DNA of 64,000 nt, taken from Lysobacter luteus (GTDB lineage Bacteria > Pseudomonadota > Gammaproteobacteria > Xanthomonadales > Xanthomonadaceae). The stretch lies in NCBI RefSeq assembly GCF_907164845.1, contig NZ_OU015430.1, positions 1,044,001 to 1,108,000 of the forward strand, read 5' to 3'. Shown here one piece after another: positions 47,118 through 56,219 of the stretch (the first letter of the stretch is position 1; each line of letters opens with the position of its first letter). Below the pieces are notes generated by a model. It worked only from the letters and a program-made list of their open reading frames with translations, did no database searches and had not been told where the DNA came from. The translations under genes and the position numbers were made by a program.

Positions 47118-48533
47118 TCAGCGGGAAGACGCGGGCGGCACGTGCGGGCGCACGATGCTGGTCATGCGGTCCACGTAGCTTTCGGTCCGGTTGAACATCA
47201 TCGGCAGCAGCGGCGTGACCGAGACCCCGTTGAGCGCCATGCTGCGCAGGCCGCCGTCGGCGTCGAGCACGCTGCCACCGTTGGTGTCGTGGATGACATA
47301 CGGGGCACCGTCGACGCGGCCGATGACCATCATCACGTGGCCGGGGATGTAGACCAGGTCGCCGACCTGCAGCTGGTCGACCGCCGCCATCCGGGTGGCA
47401 CGGTCGTCGGCGTCGAACGTCACGTGTTCGAGCGCGGGGCTGACAGCCTGCGCACTGGTGTTGCGCGGCAGCTGGACGCCCATGCTGCGGTAGATCTCGG
47501 AGACGAACCCGCTGCAGTCGCGCGCGTTGTACGCATGGCCCCAGCCGTAGCGTTCACCGAGGAACTTGAACGACTGCGCGACCAGGTTGGCACGGGTCAG
47601 TGGCAGGTAGTCGGCGCTGCTGTCGGCGATGCGCGGCAACAGCGCCGGCGCGAAGCCGAGGCTGCCGTCCGCCTCGCGCACCGGCAAGCGGAGGACGTGC
47701 GCCGTGTAGGGGTGCTGGCCGTTGACCGGCTGGTCGGGCAGGGTGTCAGCCAGCGGCACGCGCACGCCCATGTCGAGTTGCAGCTGCGAGACGCGCGGCT
47801 CCTCGCGGGTAAAAACAGTGTGTTCGGTGGCGCCGGTAATGACGCGGTAGGGCGACGCGTCGACGTGGCCGAACACTGCCTCGGCGCTGCCTTCGGCCAC
47901 GTGTCGTTTCTCGATCCATGCGGCGTAGCGCGGGCTGACGACGAACAGCCAGTCGCCGTCGGCGCTTTCGTGCGCGATCACCACCGGGGTGCCGGGGAAC
48001 AGCGCGCTTTCCTGCAGCCGGTCGATATCGGTCTCGCCCGCGCGGCTGAACATGCGCTGCGCGGTCGGGAAAGTGCGCAGTGCGGCGCGGTGCACCACGA
48101 GGCCGTGGCGCGTCGGCTGGCTCGCGGGGATGGCGTCGAGCGCGAGGTTGTCGACCATCGCATCCAGCACCGTGTCCGGCACCGGCCGGCCTTCGACGTC
48201 CCACCGTCCGCTGCTGGGACGCTCGGACAGGTCCTCGATCAAGGCGCGCACGGTGCCGGCATCCAACGTCCCGGGCAGTGCACGCAGGTCGTGCATCGAG
48301 CCGTCCAACGCCCATAGGCGGGTGTTCTGGGCCTGGATCGCGTTGCGGTCCATCAGCACGGCATCGGGCGTTTCCAGCCGCTCCAGCCAGAACGCCGGGG
48401 TCAGGTGCGCCGGCTGGATGCCGACCACGCCGTGTGCCGGGATGGCGGTGACCGGCTCCCTGGCGGCGAGCGGCTGGGCAACCAGCAACGCAAGCGCGAG
48501 GGCCGCGAGGAACGGGTGCAGGCGATTCTTCAT
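47118..48533 (-). CDS. secreted NlpC/P60 peptidase with SH3-like domains
   Basis: A 471-residue protein with a signal peptide (cleavage near PLAA, residue 24). Residues about 130-300 hold SH3-like segments (VVHRAALRTFPTAQR, WLFVVSPRYAAWIEKRHVA). The C-terminal NlpC/P60 domain (about 315-450) has Cys340 (NARDCSGFV), His399 (GHVMMVIG) and His414 as catalytic residues. Architecture and size match YkfC-type gamma-D-glutamyl peptidases, which release L-Ala-D-Glu from murein peptides. That product is the substrate of the epimerase encoded 32 bases downstream. ATG 48533 is chosen because it starts a proper signal peptide. Confidence 0.9.
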   Translation of the reverse strand: MKNRLHPFLAALALALLVAQPLAAREPVTAIPAHGVVGIQPAHLTPAFWLERLETPDAVLMDRNAIQAQNTRLWALDGSMHDLRALPGTLDAGTVRALIEDLSERPSSGRWDVEGRPVPDTVLDAMVDNLALDAIPASQPTRHGLVVHRAALRTFPTAQRMFSRAGETDIDRLQESALFPGTPVVIAHESADGDWLFVVSPRYAAWIEKRHVAEGSAEAVFGHVDASPYRVITGATEHTVFTREEPRVSQLQLDMGVRVPLADTLPDQPVNGQHPYTAHVLRLPVREADGSLGFAPALLPRIADSSADYLPLTRANLVAQSFKFLGERYGWGHAYNARDCSGFVSEIYRSMGVQLPRNTSAQAVSPALEHVTFDADDRATRMAAVDQLQVGDLVYIPGHVMMVIGRVDGAPYVIHDTNGGSVLDADGGLRSMALNGVSVTPLLPMMFNRTESYVDRMTSIVRPHVPPASSR

Positions 48534-48695
48534 GGAATGTCGGCGGCGCGCGCCGCCCAGGTGCGAAGGGCTGCCAACAGGATACGGGGCTGCCTCGCCG
48601 GTGAAGGCGAGGGCCCGGTCGCGCGGGTGGGTGGGTCCGGTCCCCAAGACGTCTTCCCCCATGTCGGTCGTTTGTGCGCTGCGGAATACGCGATT

Positions 48696-48701
48696 CTTAT
48701 A
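48696..48701 (-). promoter_or_regulatory. extended -10 promoter for the NlpC/P60 operon
   Basis: On the minus strand the sequence TGATATAAG contains an extended -10 (TGn) and TATAAG, five of six to consensus. It lies in a short AT-rich patch unlike the surrounding DNA. It would give a leader of about 156 bases to ATG 48533. Confidence 0.5.
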
Positions 48702-48724
48702 TCACAGCAAACAGGAATAATTTA

Positions 48725-48753
48725 TTGACCCGATCCAAGTCGCGTGCTACACA
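48725..48753 (+). promoter_or_regulatory. sigma-70 promoter for the transglutaminase-like gene
   Basis: TTGACC (48725-48730, five of six) and TACACA (48748-48753, three of six) are 17 bases apart and predict a start near 48760, 30 bases before GTG 48790. It lies back-to-back with the minus-strand extended -10, within 30 bases. Confidence 0.5.
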
Positions 48754-48789
48754 CCGTTCACGAATGGTTATCCGTAGGGGAAGCAACGG

Positions 48790-50334
48790 GTGGACTGGGT
48801 TCGGGACGTCACCGCCGCAAAACACATCAGACCCCGCGCGGGACGCGGGCTGATCGCCTGCGCCGCGTTCGTGGCAGCGGTGCTGGCGTTCGGATCGGTC
48901 GCGGCCGAACCGGACACTCCCGCTGGGAACCAGCGGCTGGATTCCGTCGTGTCGATGGTGGATAGCGACAGGTTCAAGGCGGCCGAAACCGCGATCGACG
49001 CCGCACTTGCCGACCCGGCACTCACTGTCGCTGACCGCGATGCGCTGCTGTTCCAACGCGAGCGCATGCGTCGCATCCTGATCGACTTCCGGCTCGACGA
49101 GGCCGAAGTGCTCTCCCGGCTGCGCAAGGCGATCCCCGACCTGGGCGACGCGGAGTTCGCCCGCTGGAAGGCGGCCAACCTGATTGAACACCGGGTGATC
49201 GACGGGCGCACGCTGTATTTCGCGCGCGCGGTGCCCAACCTGTTCCGCCTCAGCCCTGAAGCGGCCGCGCGCCGCGCCGATCCGGCACCCTTCAGCGAAG
49301 GGCCGATGGAGTCTCCCAATGCCCACCACGCGGCTGTCGTCGAGGCCGCCCGCGAGACGGGGCAGGCCAGCGTGCTGCCGCGGCGGGTGCAGGTCACCCA
49401 GTCGATCACGGTCGACGCGGACGCGGTGCCCGCCGGCGAGACGGTCCGGGCGTGGATCCCGTTTCCGCGCGACATCCCCGGCCAGCAGCAGGACATCCGC
49501 CTGCTTGGAAGCATCCCGGCAGAAGCCACCGTCGCACCTGAGCCGACCGCGCAACGTACCGTTTACATGGAACAGGTGGCTCGCGCGGGCGAGCCGACCG
49601 AGTTCTCCATCGACTACGAACTGACGCTGTTGGCCCAGCGCCACGCCATCGACCCGGACAAGGTGGTCCCGGCCCCGGCGACCGCCGAGCTGGCCGCGCA
49701 CCTGGGCGAGCGCCCGCCGCACATCGTGTTCACCCCGGCGCTGCGTGCGTTCTCCGAGAAGTTCGTTAACGGCGAGACCAACCCGTACCGGATCGCGCAG
49801 AAGCTGTTCGCCGCGGTCGACGACATTCCTTGGGCCGGTGCGCGCGAGTACTCGACGATCACCAACATCAGCGACTACGCGCTGCACGCCGGCCACGCCG
49901 ACTGCGGCCAGCAGACGCTGCTGCTGATGGCATTGCTGCGCCTCAACGGCATCCCGGCGCGCTGGCAGTCGGGCATGGTCTATTCCGAAGGCGACTACTG
50001 GAACCTGCACGACTGGGGCTGGATGTACCTGGCGCCGTACGGCTGGGTGCCGATGGACGTGACCACCGGCCGGTTCGAAGGCGCGACCGCCGACAGTGGT
50101 GCCGACCTGGAATGGTTCTACCTGGGTGGCCTGGATGCTTACCGGATCGCCTTCAACGATGACTACGGCACCGGGTTTGTCCCGGCCAAGCAGCATTTCC
50201 GTTCCGAGACCGTCGACTCCCAGCGGGGCGAGGTCGAGTGGGACGGCGGCAACCTGTACTTCGACCAGTGGGACTACGACTTCGAAGCACGGATCCTGCC
50301 CGACACCGCCAGGACGGCGCGCAGCAACGACTGA
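48790..50334 (+). CDS. exported transglutaminase-like protein
   Basis: A 514-residue protein. A long N-terminal region precedes the export segment (LIACAAFVAAVLAFGSVAA, residues 21-39). The C-terminal transglutaminase-like core has Cys372 (GHADCGQQ), His407 (WNLHDWGW) and Asp423 (PMDVT), the complete papain-like triad. Bacterial members are often peptidases or amidases and not cross-linkers. The start GTG 48790 follows AGGGGAAG; no ATG fits the signal segment. It precedes the Oar-type receptor by 72 bases on the same strand and could act on imported or wall-derived peptides. The substrate is unknown. Confidence 0.85.
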   Translation: MDWVRDVTAAKHIRPRAGRGLIACAAFVAAVLAFGSVAAEPDTPAGNQRLDSVVSMVDSDRFKAAETAIDAALADPALTVADRDALLFQRERMRRILIDFRLDEAEVLSRLRKAIPDLGDAEFARWKAANLIEHRVIDGRTLYFARAVPNLFRLSPEAAARRADPAPFSEGPMESPNAHHAAVVEAARETGQASVLPRRVQVTQSITVDADAVPAGETVRAWIPFPRDIPGQQQDIRLLGSIPAEATVAPEPTAQRTVYMEQVARAGEPTEFSIDYELTLLAQRHAIDPDKVVPAPATAELAAHLGERPPHIVFTPALRAFSEKFVNGETNPYRIAQKLFAAVDDIPWAGAREYSTITNISDYALHAGHADCGQQTLLLMALLRLNGIPARWQSGMVYSEGDYWNLHDWGWMYLAPYGWVPMDVTTGRFEGATADSGADLEWFYLGGLDAYRIAFNDDYGTGFVPAKQHFRSETVDSQRGEVEWDGGNLYFDQWDYDFEARILPDTARTARSND

Positions 50335-50406
50335 ATCACTTCGATCAATCCACGCGACGGCCCTGCCAAGCGCAGGCCGATCACCGACCAGAACGCCGGA
50401 GGGGGC

Positions 50407-53400
50407 ATGAAGAACAGGAACCTGCACAGAAGCGCGCTTTCGATCGCCATGGGGCTCTGCCTCGCGGCACTGACGCCGGTGGCGATGGCCCAGGACGGCG
50501 CGGTGGTGGGCGTGTCCGAGGCGGGCGCCCAGGTCACCGTGCGCAATCCCCAGACCGGCTTCAGCCGCACGGTCACCGCCGATGCCAGCGGCAACTACCG
50601 GTTCTCGTACCTGCCGGTGGGAACGTACGAGTTGCAGGCCAGCGCCAATGGCGAGCCCGTCGGCGAACCGGTGCAGGTGCGCGTCGGCCTCGGCAGTGCG
50701 ACCTACGTCGGCGCCAGCGACGACGTCACCAGCCTCGGCGCGGTGCAGGTGATCGGGTCGCGGGTCATCAATGCGGTCGACGTCAGTTCCACCGAATCGG
50801 CCACCAACGTCACCGCCGAACAGATCGAGCGGCTGCCGGTCGAGCGCAACGTCAGCTCGGTGGCACTGCTGGCGCCGGGCGTGGCCGGTGGCAGCGCCGG
50901 CTTCGGCGGCATCTCGTTCGGCGGCTCGTCCGTGGCGGAGAACGCGTTCTACGTCAACGGCCTCAACGTTACCGACTTCTATAACCGCATCGGCTTCTCC
51001 GAGGCGCCGTTCGACTTCTACGAGGAGTTCCAGGTCAAGACCGGCGGCTACTCGGTCGAGTTCGGCCGGACCACCGGCGGTGTCGTCAACGCGGTCGCCA
51101 AGTCGGGCACCAACGAGTTCCATTCCGGCGGCAAGGTCGTACTCGGCCCGCGCGAGTGGGAGTCTTCCCGGCGCGACAGCTACTTCGAGGGCGAGCGCTA
51201 CCTCACCCGCAGCCACGACACCACCGACTCGACCCGGATGAACATCTGGGCCTCTGGGCCGCTGGTGCAGGACCGCCTGTTCTTCTTCGCGATGTACGAA
51301 GGCCGCCAGGTCGAGCCCGAGAGCACCAACAACGTCGGCACCAGCTTCACCCGCGGGACCTCCGACGACGGGTTCTGGGGCGCGACCATGGACTGGCAGG
51401 TCACCGACAACAACCTGCTCAGCCTGATGGCGTTCTCCAACGAGAACCGCCTCGACAGCAGCACCTACGCCTACGACTTCGACACCGATGAGATCGGCGA
51501 CAAGATCAGCGACCGCTACACCGAGGCGGGCGGCACCAACTGGGCGCTGACCTGGACGTCCTACCTCACCGACAACCTGTCGATGAAGGTCCTGCACGGC
51601 CAGACCGAGCGCAAGGACATCGGCGCGTCGCCCAACGACGCCACCTGCAACTTCGTCTCCGCCGGCACCGGCGTGCCGGATCCCGGTGTGCCGCTGGGCT
51701 GCACCAGCAACCTCAGCATCTACGACCGGCTCGACGAGCGCGAGCAGACGCGCGTGGACTTCGAATGGTCGCTGGGCGACCACCGCCTCCGCTTCGGCCT
51801 GGACCGCGAGAGCAACACCTCCGACCTCAGCCAGGCCTATTCGGGCCCGGGCGGCATCCAGTACGGCGTCACCGCGACCACGCCCGGCGCGCAGATCCCC
51901 GACGCGGGCATCGTCCCGGACGGTTACTTCGCCTACGTCCGTGCGCGCCAGTACGAGATCTTCGGCAACTTCGAGTCGACCAACAACGCGTGGTACATCG
52001 AGGACAACTGGTCGGTCACCGACGACCTGGTGCTCAACATGGGCATCCGCAACGAGGCCTTCGACAACAAGGACGGCCTGGGCGCGACCTACATCGAGAT
52101 GGACGACATGTGGTCGCCGCGGCTTGGCTTCTCGTGGGACGTCCGTGGCGACGGCACCACCAAGCTGTTCGGCAACGTCGGCCGCTACTTCCTGCCGGTC
52201 GCCAACGTCATCAACATCAAGCAGGGTGGCGCGCTGCTCGACGCGCGGACGTTCTACGGCTTCGAGGGCTGGGAGATCCGCGAGCACAACGGGGTTGAGT
52301 ACGCGTTCCCGATCCTTGGCGAGCAGTTCGGCTTCGACAACAGCCAGGGTGACGGCACCGTCGGTGACCTGCGCGCCGAGGTCGACGCCGACATGGACCA
52401 GGTCTACCAGGACGAGCTGATCCTCGGCTTCCAGCAGCAGCTCAGCCAGGCGTGGTCGTGGGGCGTGCGCGGCATCTACCGCAAGCTCAACAACGCCATC
52501 GACGACATCAACATCACCGCCACGCATTGCGGGCGGGTCGGCAGCAGCTGGGTGATGGCCAACCCGGGCGAGGAGCTGACGATCTGGGGCGACACCGACT
52601 GCGACGGCGTCGATGACGGTTACCTCACCATCGACACCGCGCAGGCGGGGTACTGGACCGAGGCCGACAACTACGTCTACACCGACGGCGAATGGGAGTA
52701 CGTCGACTCCACGCCGACCGGCCAGCGCGGCTGGGTCAAGCCGCGGCGCACCTACAAGGCGCTGGAGTTCCAGGTCGACCGCGCGTGGGACGAGAAGTGG
52801 ATGTTCAATGGCTCGTACACGCTGTCGTGGAACGAGGGCAACGCCGAGGGGCCGGTCAACACCGATACCAACTTCGGCGATACCGGTCGCACCGAGAACT
52901 TCGACGACCCGTTCGTCAACCTCGACGGCTACGGCCCGCTGGCCAACGACCACCGCCACCAGATCAAGCTCCGCGGCACCTACGCGGTGACCGACAACTG
53001 GCGCGTGGGCGCCACGGTCGATGCCAAGTCCGGCGGCCCGATCACCGCGTTCGGTGTCGGCAACCCGTACAACTGGAAGAGCTACCACAGCTACTACCTG
53101 TGCGTTGAGAACTGCACCCGTCCGACCGATGCCGAGGAAGGCGATACCTGGAGCACCGCAGACCGCGTGTTCGAGCACTCGCCCCGCGGAGACGCCGGCC
53201 GGATGCCGTGGACCGTTGATATCGGCGCGAGCGTGACCTACCAGCGCTCGTTCGGCCTGGCCGACTTCCAGGCCAAGCTGGCGGTCTACAACCTGCTCAA
53301 CGACCAGAAGCCGATCTGGGTCTACCAGGAGCTTGAGCCCGGCGTCGGCAGCCGCGACCCGTACTTCGGCCAGGAGCGCTTCCTGCAGTCCCCGCGCTAT

Positions 53401-53430
53401 GCACAGCTGACGCTGTCCCTGTCGTACTGA
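50407..53430 (+). CDS. Oar-type TonB-dependent outer-membrane receptor
   Basis: A 1007-residue receptor. The signal peptide ends about residue 28 (TPVAMA). A carboxypeptidase-regulatory-like domain (about 30-105; VTVRNPQTGFSRTVTADASG) is followed by a plug domain (about 115-230) and a beta-barrel ending in aromatic residues (LTLSLSY). This is the Oar arrangement seen in Lysobacter, Xanthomonas and Myxococcus, which take up or transport large ligands including proteins and peptides. The Shine-Dalgarno GGAGGGGG lies just before ATG 50407. A strong terminator follows. Confidence 0.93.
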   Translation: MKNRNLHRSALSIAMGLCLAALTPVAMAQDGAVVGVSEAGAQVTVRNPQTGFSRTVTADASGNYRFSYLPVGTYELQASANGEPVGEPVQVRVGLGSATYVGASDDVTSLGAVQVIGSRVINAVDVSSTESATNVTAEQIERLPVERNVSSVALLAPGVAGGSAGFGGISFGGSSVAENAFYVNGLNVTDFYNRIGFSEAPFDFYEEFQVKTGGYSVEFGRTTGGVVNAVAKSGTNEFHSGGKVVLGPREWESSRRDSYFEGERYLTRSHDTTDSTRMNIWASGPLVQDRLFFFAMYEGRQVEPESTNNVGTSFTRGTSDDGFWGATMDWQVTDNNLLSLMAFSNENRLDSSTYAYDFDTDEIGDKISDRYTEAGGTNWALTWTSYLTDNLSMKVLHGQTERKDIGASPNDATCNFVSAGTGVPDPGVPLGCTSNLSIYDRLDEREQTRVDFEWSLGDHRLRFGLDRESNTSDLSQAYSGPGGIQYGVTATTPGAQIPDAGIVPDGYFAYVRARQYEIFGNFESTNNAWYIEDNWSVTDDLVLNMGIRNEAFDNKDGLGATYIEMDDMWSPRLGFSWDVRGDGTTKLFGNVGRYFLPVANVINIKQGGALLDARTFYGFEGWEIREHNGVEYAFPILGEQFGFDNSQGDGTVGDLRAEVDADMDQVYQDELILGFQQQLSQAWSWGVRGIYRKLNNAIDDINITATHCGRVGSSWVMANPGEELTIWGDTDCDGVDDGYLTIDTAQAGYWTEADNYVYTDGEWEYVDSTPTGQRGWVKPRRTYKALEFQVDRAWDEKWMFNGSYTLSWNEGNAEGPVNTDTNFGDTGRTENFDDPFVNLDGYGPLANDHRHQIKLRGTYAVTDNWRVGATVDAKSGGPITAFGVGNPYNWKSYHSYYLCVENCTRPTDAEEGDTWSTADRVFEHSPRGDAGRMPWTVDIGASVTYQRSFGLADFQAKLAVYNLLNDQKPIWVYQELEPGVGSRDPYFGQERFLQSPRYAQLTLSLSY

Positions 53431-53442
53431 GCCTCACCCCCT

Positions 53443-53476
53443 TGGCGGCCTGCAGCGGCGGGCCGCCATCTTTTTT
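53443..53476 (+). terminator. rho-independent terminator of the TonB receptor gene
   Basis: TGGCGGCC (53443-53450) pairs with GGCCGCCA (53461-53468) around a ten-base loop and is followed by TC and six T residues. It separates the receptor from the M19-S12 gene, which must have its own promoter or depend on read-through. Confidence 0.88.
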
Positions 53477-53486
53477 CGCGGGCAAC

Positions 53487-53498
53487 GGCCACGTGGCC
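53487..53498. promoter_or_regulatory. 12-bp palindrome before the M19-S12 gene
   Basis: GGCCACGTGGCC is a perfect palindrome, 27 bases upstream of ATG 53525 and just after the receptor's terminator. It could be an operator; no -35/-10 pair is convincing here. Chance occurrence in GC-rich DNA is possible. Confidence 0.3.
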
Positions 53499-53524
53499 GG
53501 TCCGCCCAGGAGGCCGAGCCTGCG

Positions 53525-56215
53525 ATGAGACCGTTCCTTCCGTTGTGCGCACTCGCGCTGGCGTTGTCATGCGATGCCCGGGCTGCCGACCCGTTGACCA
53601 TCGACACCCACGTCGACATCCCGGCCGACTACATGCGCGACGCGCGCTTCGACGTCGGCACCGACACCGCGCTGAAGGTGGACCTGGGCAAGATGGAGCG
53701 CGGCGGCCTCGATGCGGCCTTCTTCGTGATCTACGTCGAGCAGGGCCCGCGCACGCCGGAGGGTTACACCGAGGCGATCGCACAGGCGGAGCGCAAGTAC
53801 TCGGCCATTGAGACGATGCTCGAGCGCTACCCCGACCGGATCCGGCTGGCCACGACGCCGGCGCAGGTGCGCGCCAACCACGCGGCCGGCGTGCTGTCGG
53901 CCATGATCGGGATCGAGAACGGCTACTCGCTCGGCCTCGACATCGGCAATCTCGACGCCGCCTACCGTCGGGGCGCGCGTTATATCGGACTCACCCACAC
54001 CGGTCACAACGACCTGTGCACGAGTTCCGGTGCCCGACCGGAGTTCGGCGATGTTCCAGCGGGCGACGTTGGCCTGAGCCCATTCGGGCGCGAGGTGGTG
54101 CGGCGCGCGAACGCGTTGGGGATGATGGTCGACGTCTCGCATGCGTCGGATGCGTGCGTGCGCGACGTTCTGGCGTTGTCCGCGGCCCCCGTGATTGCAT
54201 CGCACTCCTCGGCGCGGGCACTGGCCGACCATCCGCGCAACCTCGATGACTCCCTGCTGCGCGCGATCGGCGCGCAGGGCGGGGTGGTGCAGGTGGTCGC
54301 CTACACCTACTTCCTGAAGCTCGACCCGGCCCGCGAAGCGGCCGAGGCGGCACTGCAGGCGCAGGTCGCGCGCGAAGCCGGGGCTGACGGGTTCGACAGC
54401 GAGCTGCACGAGCACCTGCCGGCATACGTTGCCGGCGTGGCGCGGATCGAACAGGAGCACCCGATCGCCACGCTGGAAGACTATCTGGACCACATCGAGC
54501 ACGTGGTGGATGTTGCGGGGATCGACCACGTCGGGATTGCGTCGGACTTCGACGGCGGAGGTGGCATCACCGGGTGGATGGATGCTACCGAGACCGCCAA
54601 CGTCACCGACGGCCTGCGTCGACGTGGTTTCGACGACACGCAGATCGCGCAGCTGTGGGGCGGCAACCTGCTGCGCGTCTGGCAGCAGGCCGCCGACCTC
54701 GGCCAGGCCCGCGGCGCGATGGGGTTCTATGACCGCGTGGTCGACGACGTGATGGCGCACTACGACCTGCCCGGGCTGGCGCTGGGCGTGATCGAGAACG
54801 GCGAAGTGGTCTACCGCGGCACCCGCGGCGAGACCGTCGCCGGTTCCGGCGAAGCGGTGGATGCGGACACACTGTTCAAGATCGCATCCAACACCAAGGC
54901 GATGACCGCCGCGGTGCTCGCGCGGCTGGTCAACGCCGGCAAGCTGGCGTGGGACGACCCGGTGGTCAAGCACCTGCCGCAGTTCCGCATGCACGACGCG
55001 TGGGTCACCCGCGAGATCCAGGTACGGGACCTGCTGATCCACAACGCCGGCCTGCGCGAAGGCGCCGGCGACCTGATGTTGTGGCCCGAGCCGAACCACT
55101 TCACCCGCGACGACATCCTCGCCGGCCTGGCGCACCTCCAGCCGCAGCAGAGTTTCCGTTCGGGTTACGCGTACGACAACCTGCTTTACGTGGTCGCCGG
55201 CGAAGTGGCCGCCGCGGCCGGCGGCGCTTCGTACGAGGAGCTGGTGCGACGCGAGGTGTTCGCGCCGCTGGGCCTGACGCGATGTCGCGTGGGTGCGTTC
55301 GACCGGGAAGCCACCGGCAACGTGGCCCAGCCGCATACCCGTGTCGATGCGGGCAACGTGGCCATGCGGCTCGACCCGCCCCAGGTCCCGGCCATCACGT
55401 CGGCGGCCGCCGGGGGCATCCGCTGCAGCCTCGACGACATGCTGGCGTGGGCCGGCAACTGGCTGGCGCCGACGCCTGCGCATCTGGCGTGGCTGCCGGC
55501 GGAGCAACGCCTGCCACTGTGGACGGCGCATACGCCGATGCCGGTCTCCCAGCGACGCCGCGATTGGGACGACACCCACTTTTACGCCTACGGCTATGGC
55601 TGGCGCCTGGCCGATGTCGACGGGGAGTGGAGCGTGTCGCACACCGGCACGCTGGGTGGCATGTATTCGCAGTTGCACCTGCTGCCTGACCTCGACAGCG
55701 GCTTCGTGTTCATGATCAACGGCGATGCCGACGAGGCGCGCACGGTGCTGAACCAGGTGCTGGTCGAACACCTGACGCCGGATGGGGAAGGGCGGGACCT
55801 CGGCGCGGTCGTTGCCGCGCTGCAGGCCCGGCAATCAGGCGCCGATGCCGCCGCCGTCGTGCCTGACACCTCGTCCCGCCAGCCGGCTTCGGCCGCCGGG
55901 ATGGCACCGTGGCTCGGCACCTGGCGCGACCCGTGGTTTGGCGACGTCACGATCTGCGCGGTCGACGACCGCGTGGCGTTCCGTTCGGCCAAGTCGCCGC
56001 GCCTGAGCGGCGACCTGATGCGCGTGGGCGACCGCTACCTGGTCGACTGGCACGCCGACCATGCCGAAGCCTGGGCCGATTTCAGCCAGGAGGCCGGCAT
56101 CCGCCGGCTGGGGATGGCCAAGGTCGATCCCGATGCGGACTTCAGTTACGACTACGAAGACCTCGCGTTCGTCCGTACCGGTGACTGTGCCGGGCCATCG
56201 GCGAGTGGAGGCTAG
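53525..56215 (+). CDS. exported M19 dipeptidase fused to S12 serine hydrolase
   Basis: An 896-residue protein with a signal peptide (about 1-21). Residues 25-395 are an M19 (renal dipeptidase) domain with metal ligands His29 and Asp31 (DTHVD), Glu131 (GIENG), His206 (DVSHAS) and His227 (ASHSSAR). Residues about 400-770 are an S12 beta-lactamase-like domain with Ser455-Lys458 (SNTK), Tyr550-Asn552 (YDN) and His706-Gly708 (HTG). A DUF3471-like tail follows (about 800-885). Each domain is full length and has complete active sites, so this is a true fusion and not a frameshift. M19 enzymes cleave dipeptides including those with D residues; S12 enzymes act on D-amino peptides. Confidence 0.92.
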   Translation: MRPFLPLCALALALSCDARAADPLTIDTHVDIPADYMRDARFDVGTDTALKVDLGKMERGGLDAAFFVIYVEQGPRTPEGYTEAIAQAERKYSAIETMLERYPDRIRLATTPAQVRANHAAGVLSAMIGIENGYSLGLDIGNLDAAYRRGARYIGLTHTGHNDLCTSSGARPEFGDVPAGDVGLSPFGREVVRRANALGMMVDVSHASDACVRDVLALSAAPVIASHSSARALADHPRNLDDSLLRAIGAQGGVVQVVAYTYFLKLDPAREAAEAALQAQVAREAGADGFDSELHEHLPAYVAGVARIEQEHPIATLEDYLDHIEHVVDVAGIDHVGIASDFDGGGGITGWMDATETANVTDGLRRRGFDDTQIAQLWGGNLLRVWQQAADLGQARGAMGFYDRVVDDVMAHYDLPGLALGVIENGEVVYRGTRGETVAGSGEAVDADTLFKIASNTKAMTAAVLARLVNAGKLAWDDPVVKHLPQFRMHDAWVTREIQVRDLLIHNAGLREGAGDLMLWPEPNHFTRDDILAGLAHLQPQQSFRSGYAYDNLLYVVAGEVAAAAGGASYEELVRREVFAPLGLTRCRVGAFDREATGNVAQPHTRVDAGNVAMRLDPPQVPAITSAAAGGIRCSLDDMLAWAGNWLAPTPAHLAWLPAEQRLPLWTAHTPMPVSQRRRDWDDTHFYAYGYGWRLADVDGEWSVSHTGTLGGMYSQLHLLPDLDSGFVFMINGDADEARTVLNQVLVEHLTPDGEGRDLGAVVAALQARQSGADAAAVVPDTSSRQPASAAGMAPWLGTWRDPWFGDVTICAVDDRVAFRSAKSPRLSGDLMRVGDRYLVDWHADHAEAWADFSQEAGIRRLGMAKVDPDADFSYDYEDLAFVRTGDCAGPSASGG

Positions 56216-56219
56216 GGCG

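Noticed and set aside
48697-53178. A 1493-codon open frame on the minus strand
   Set aside because: It lies antisense to the transglutaminase-like and TonB receptor genes; long antisense frames arise from GC-rich codon usage. The translation is Arg/Val/Asp-rich without any domain.
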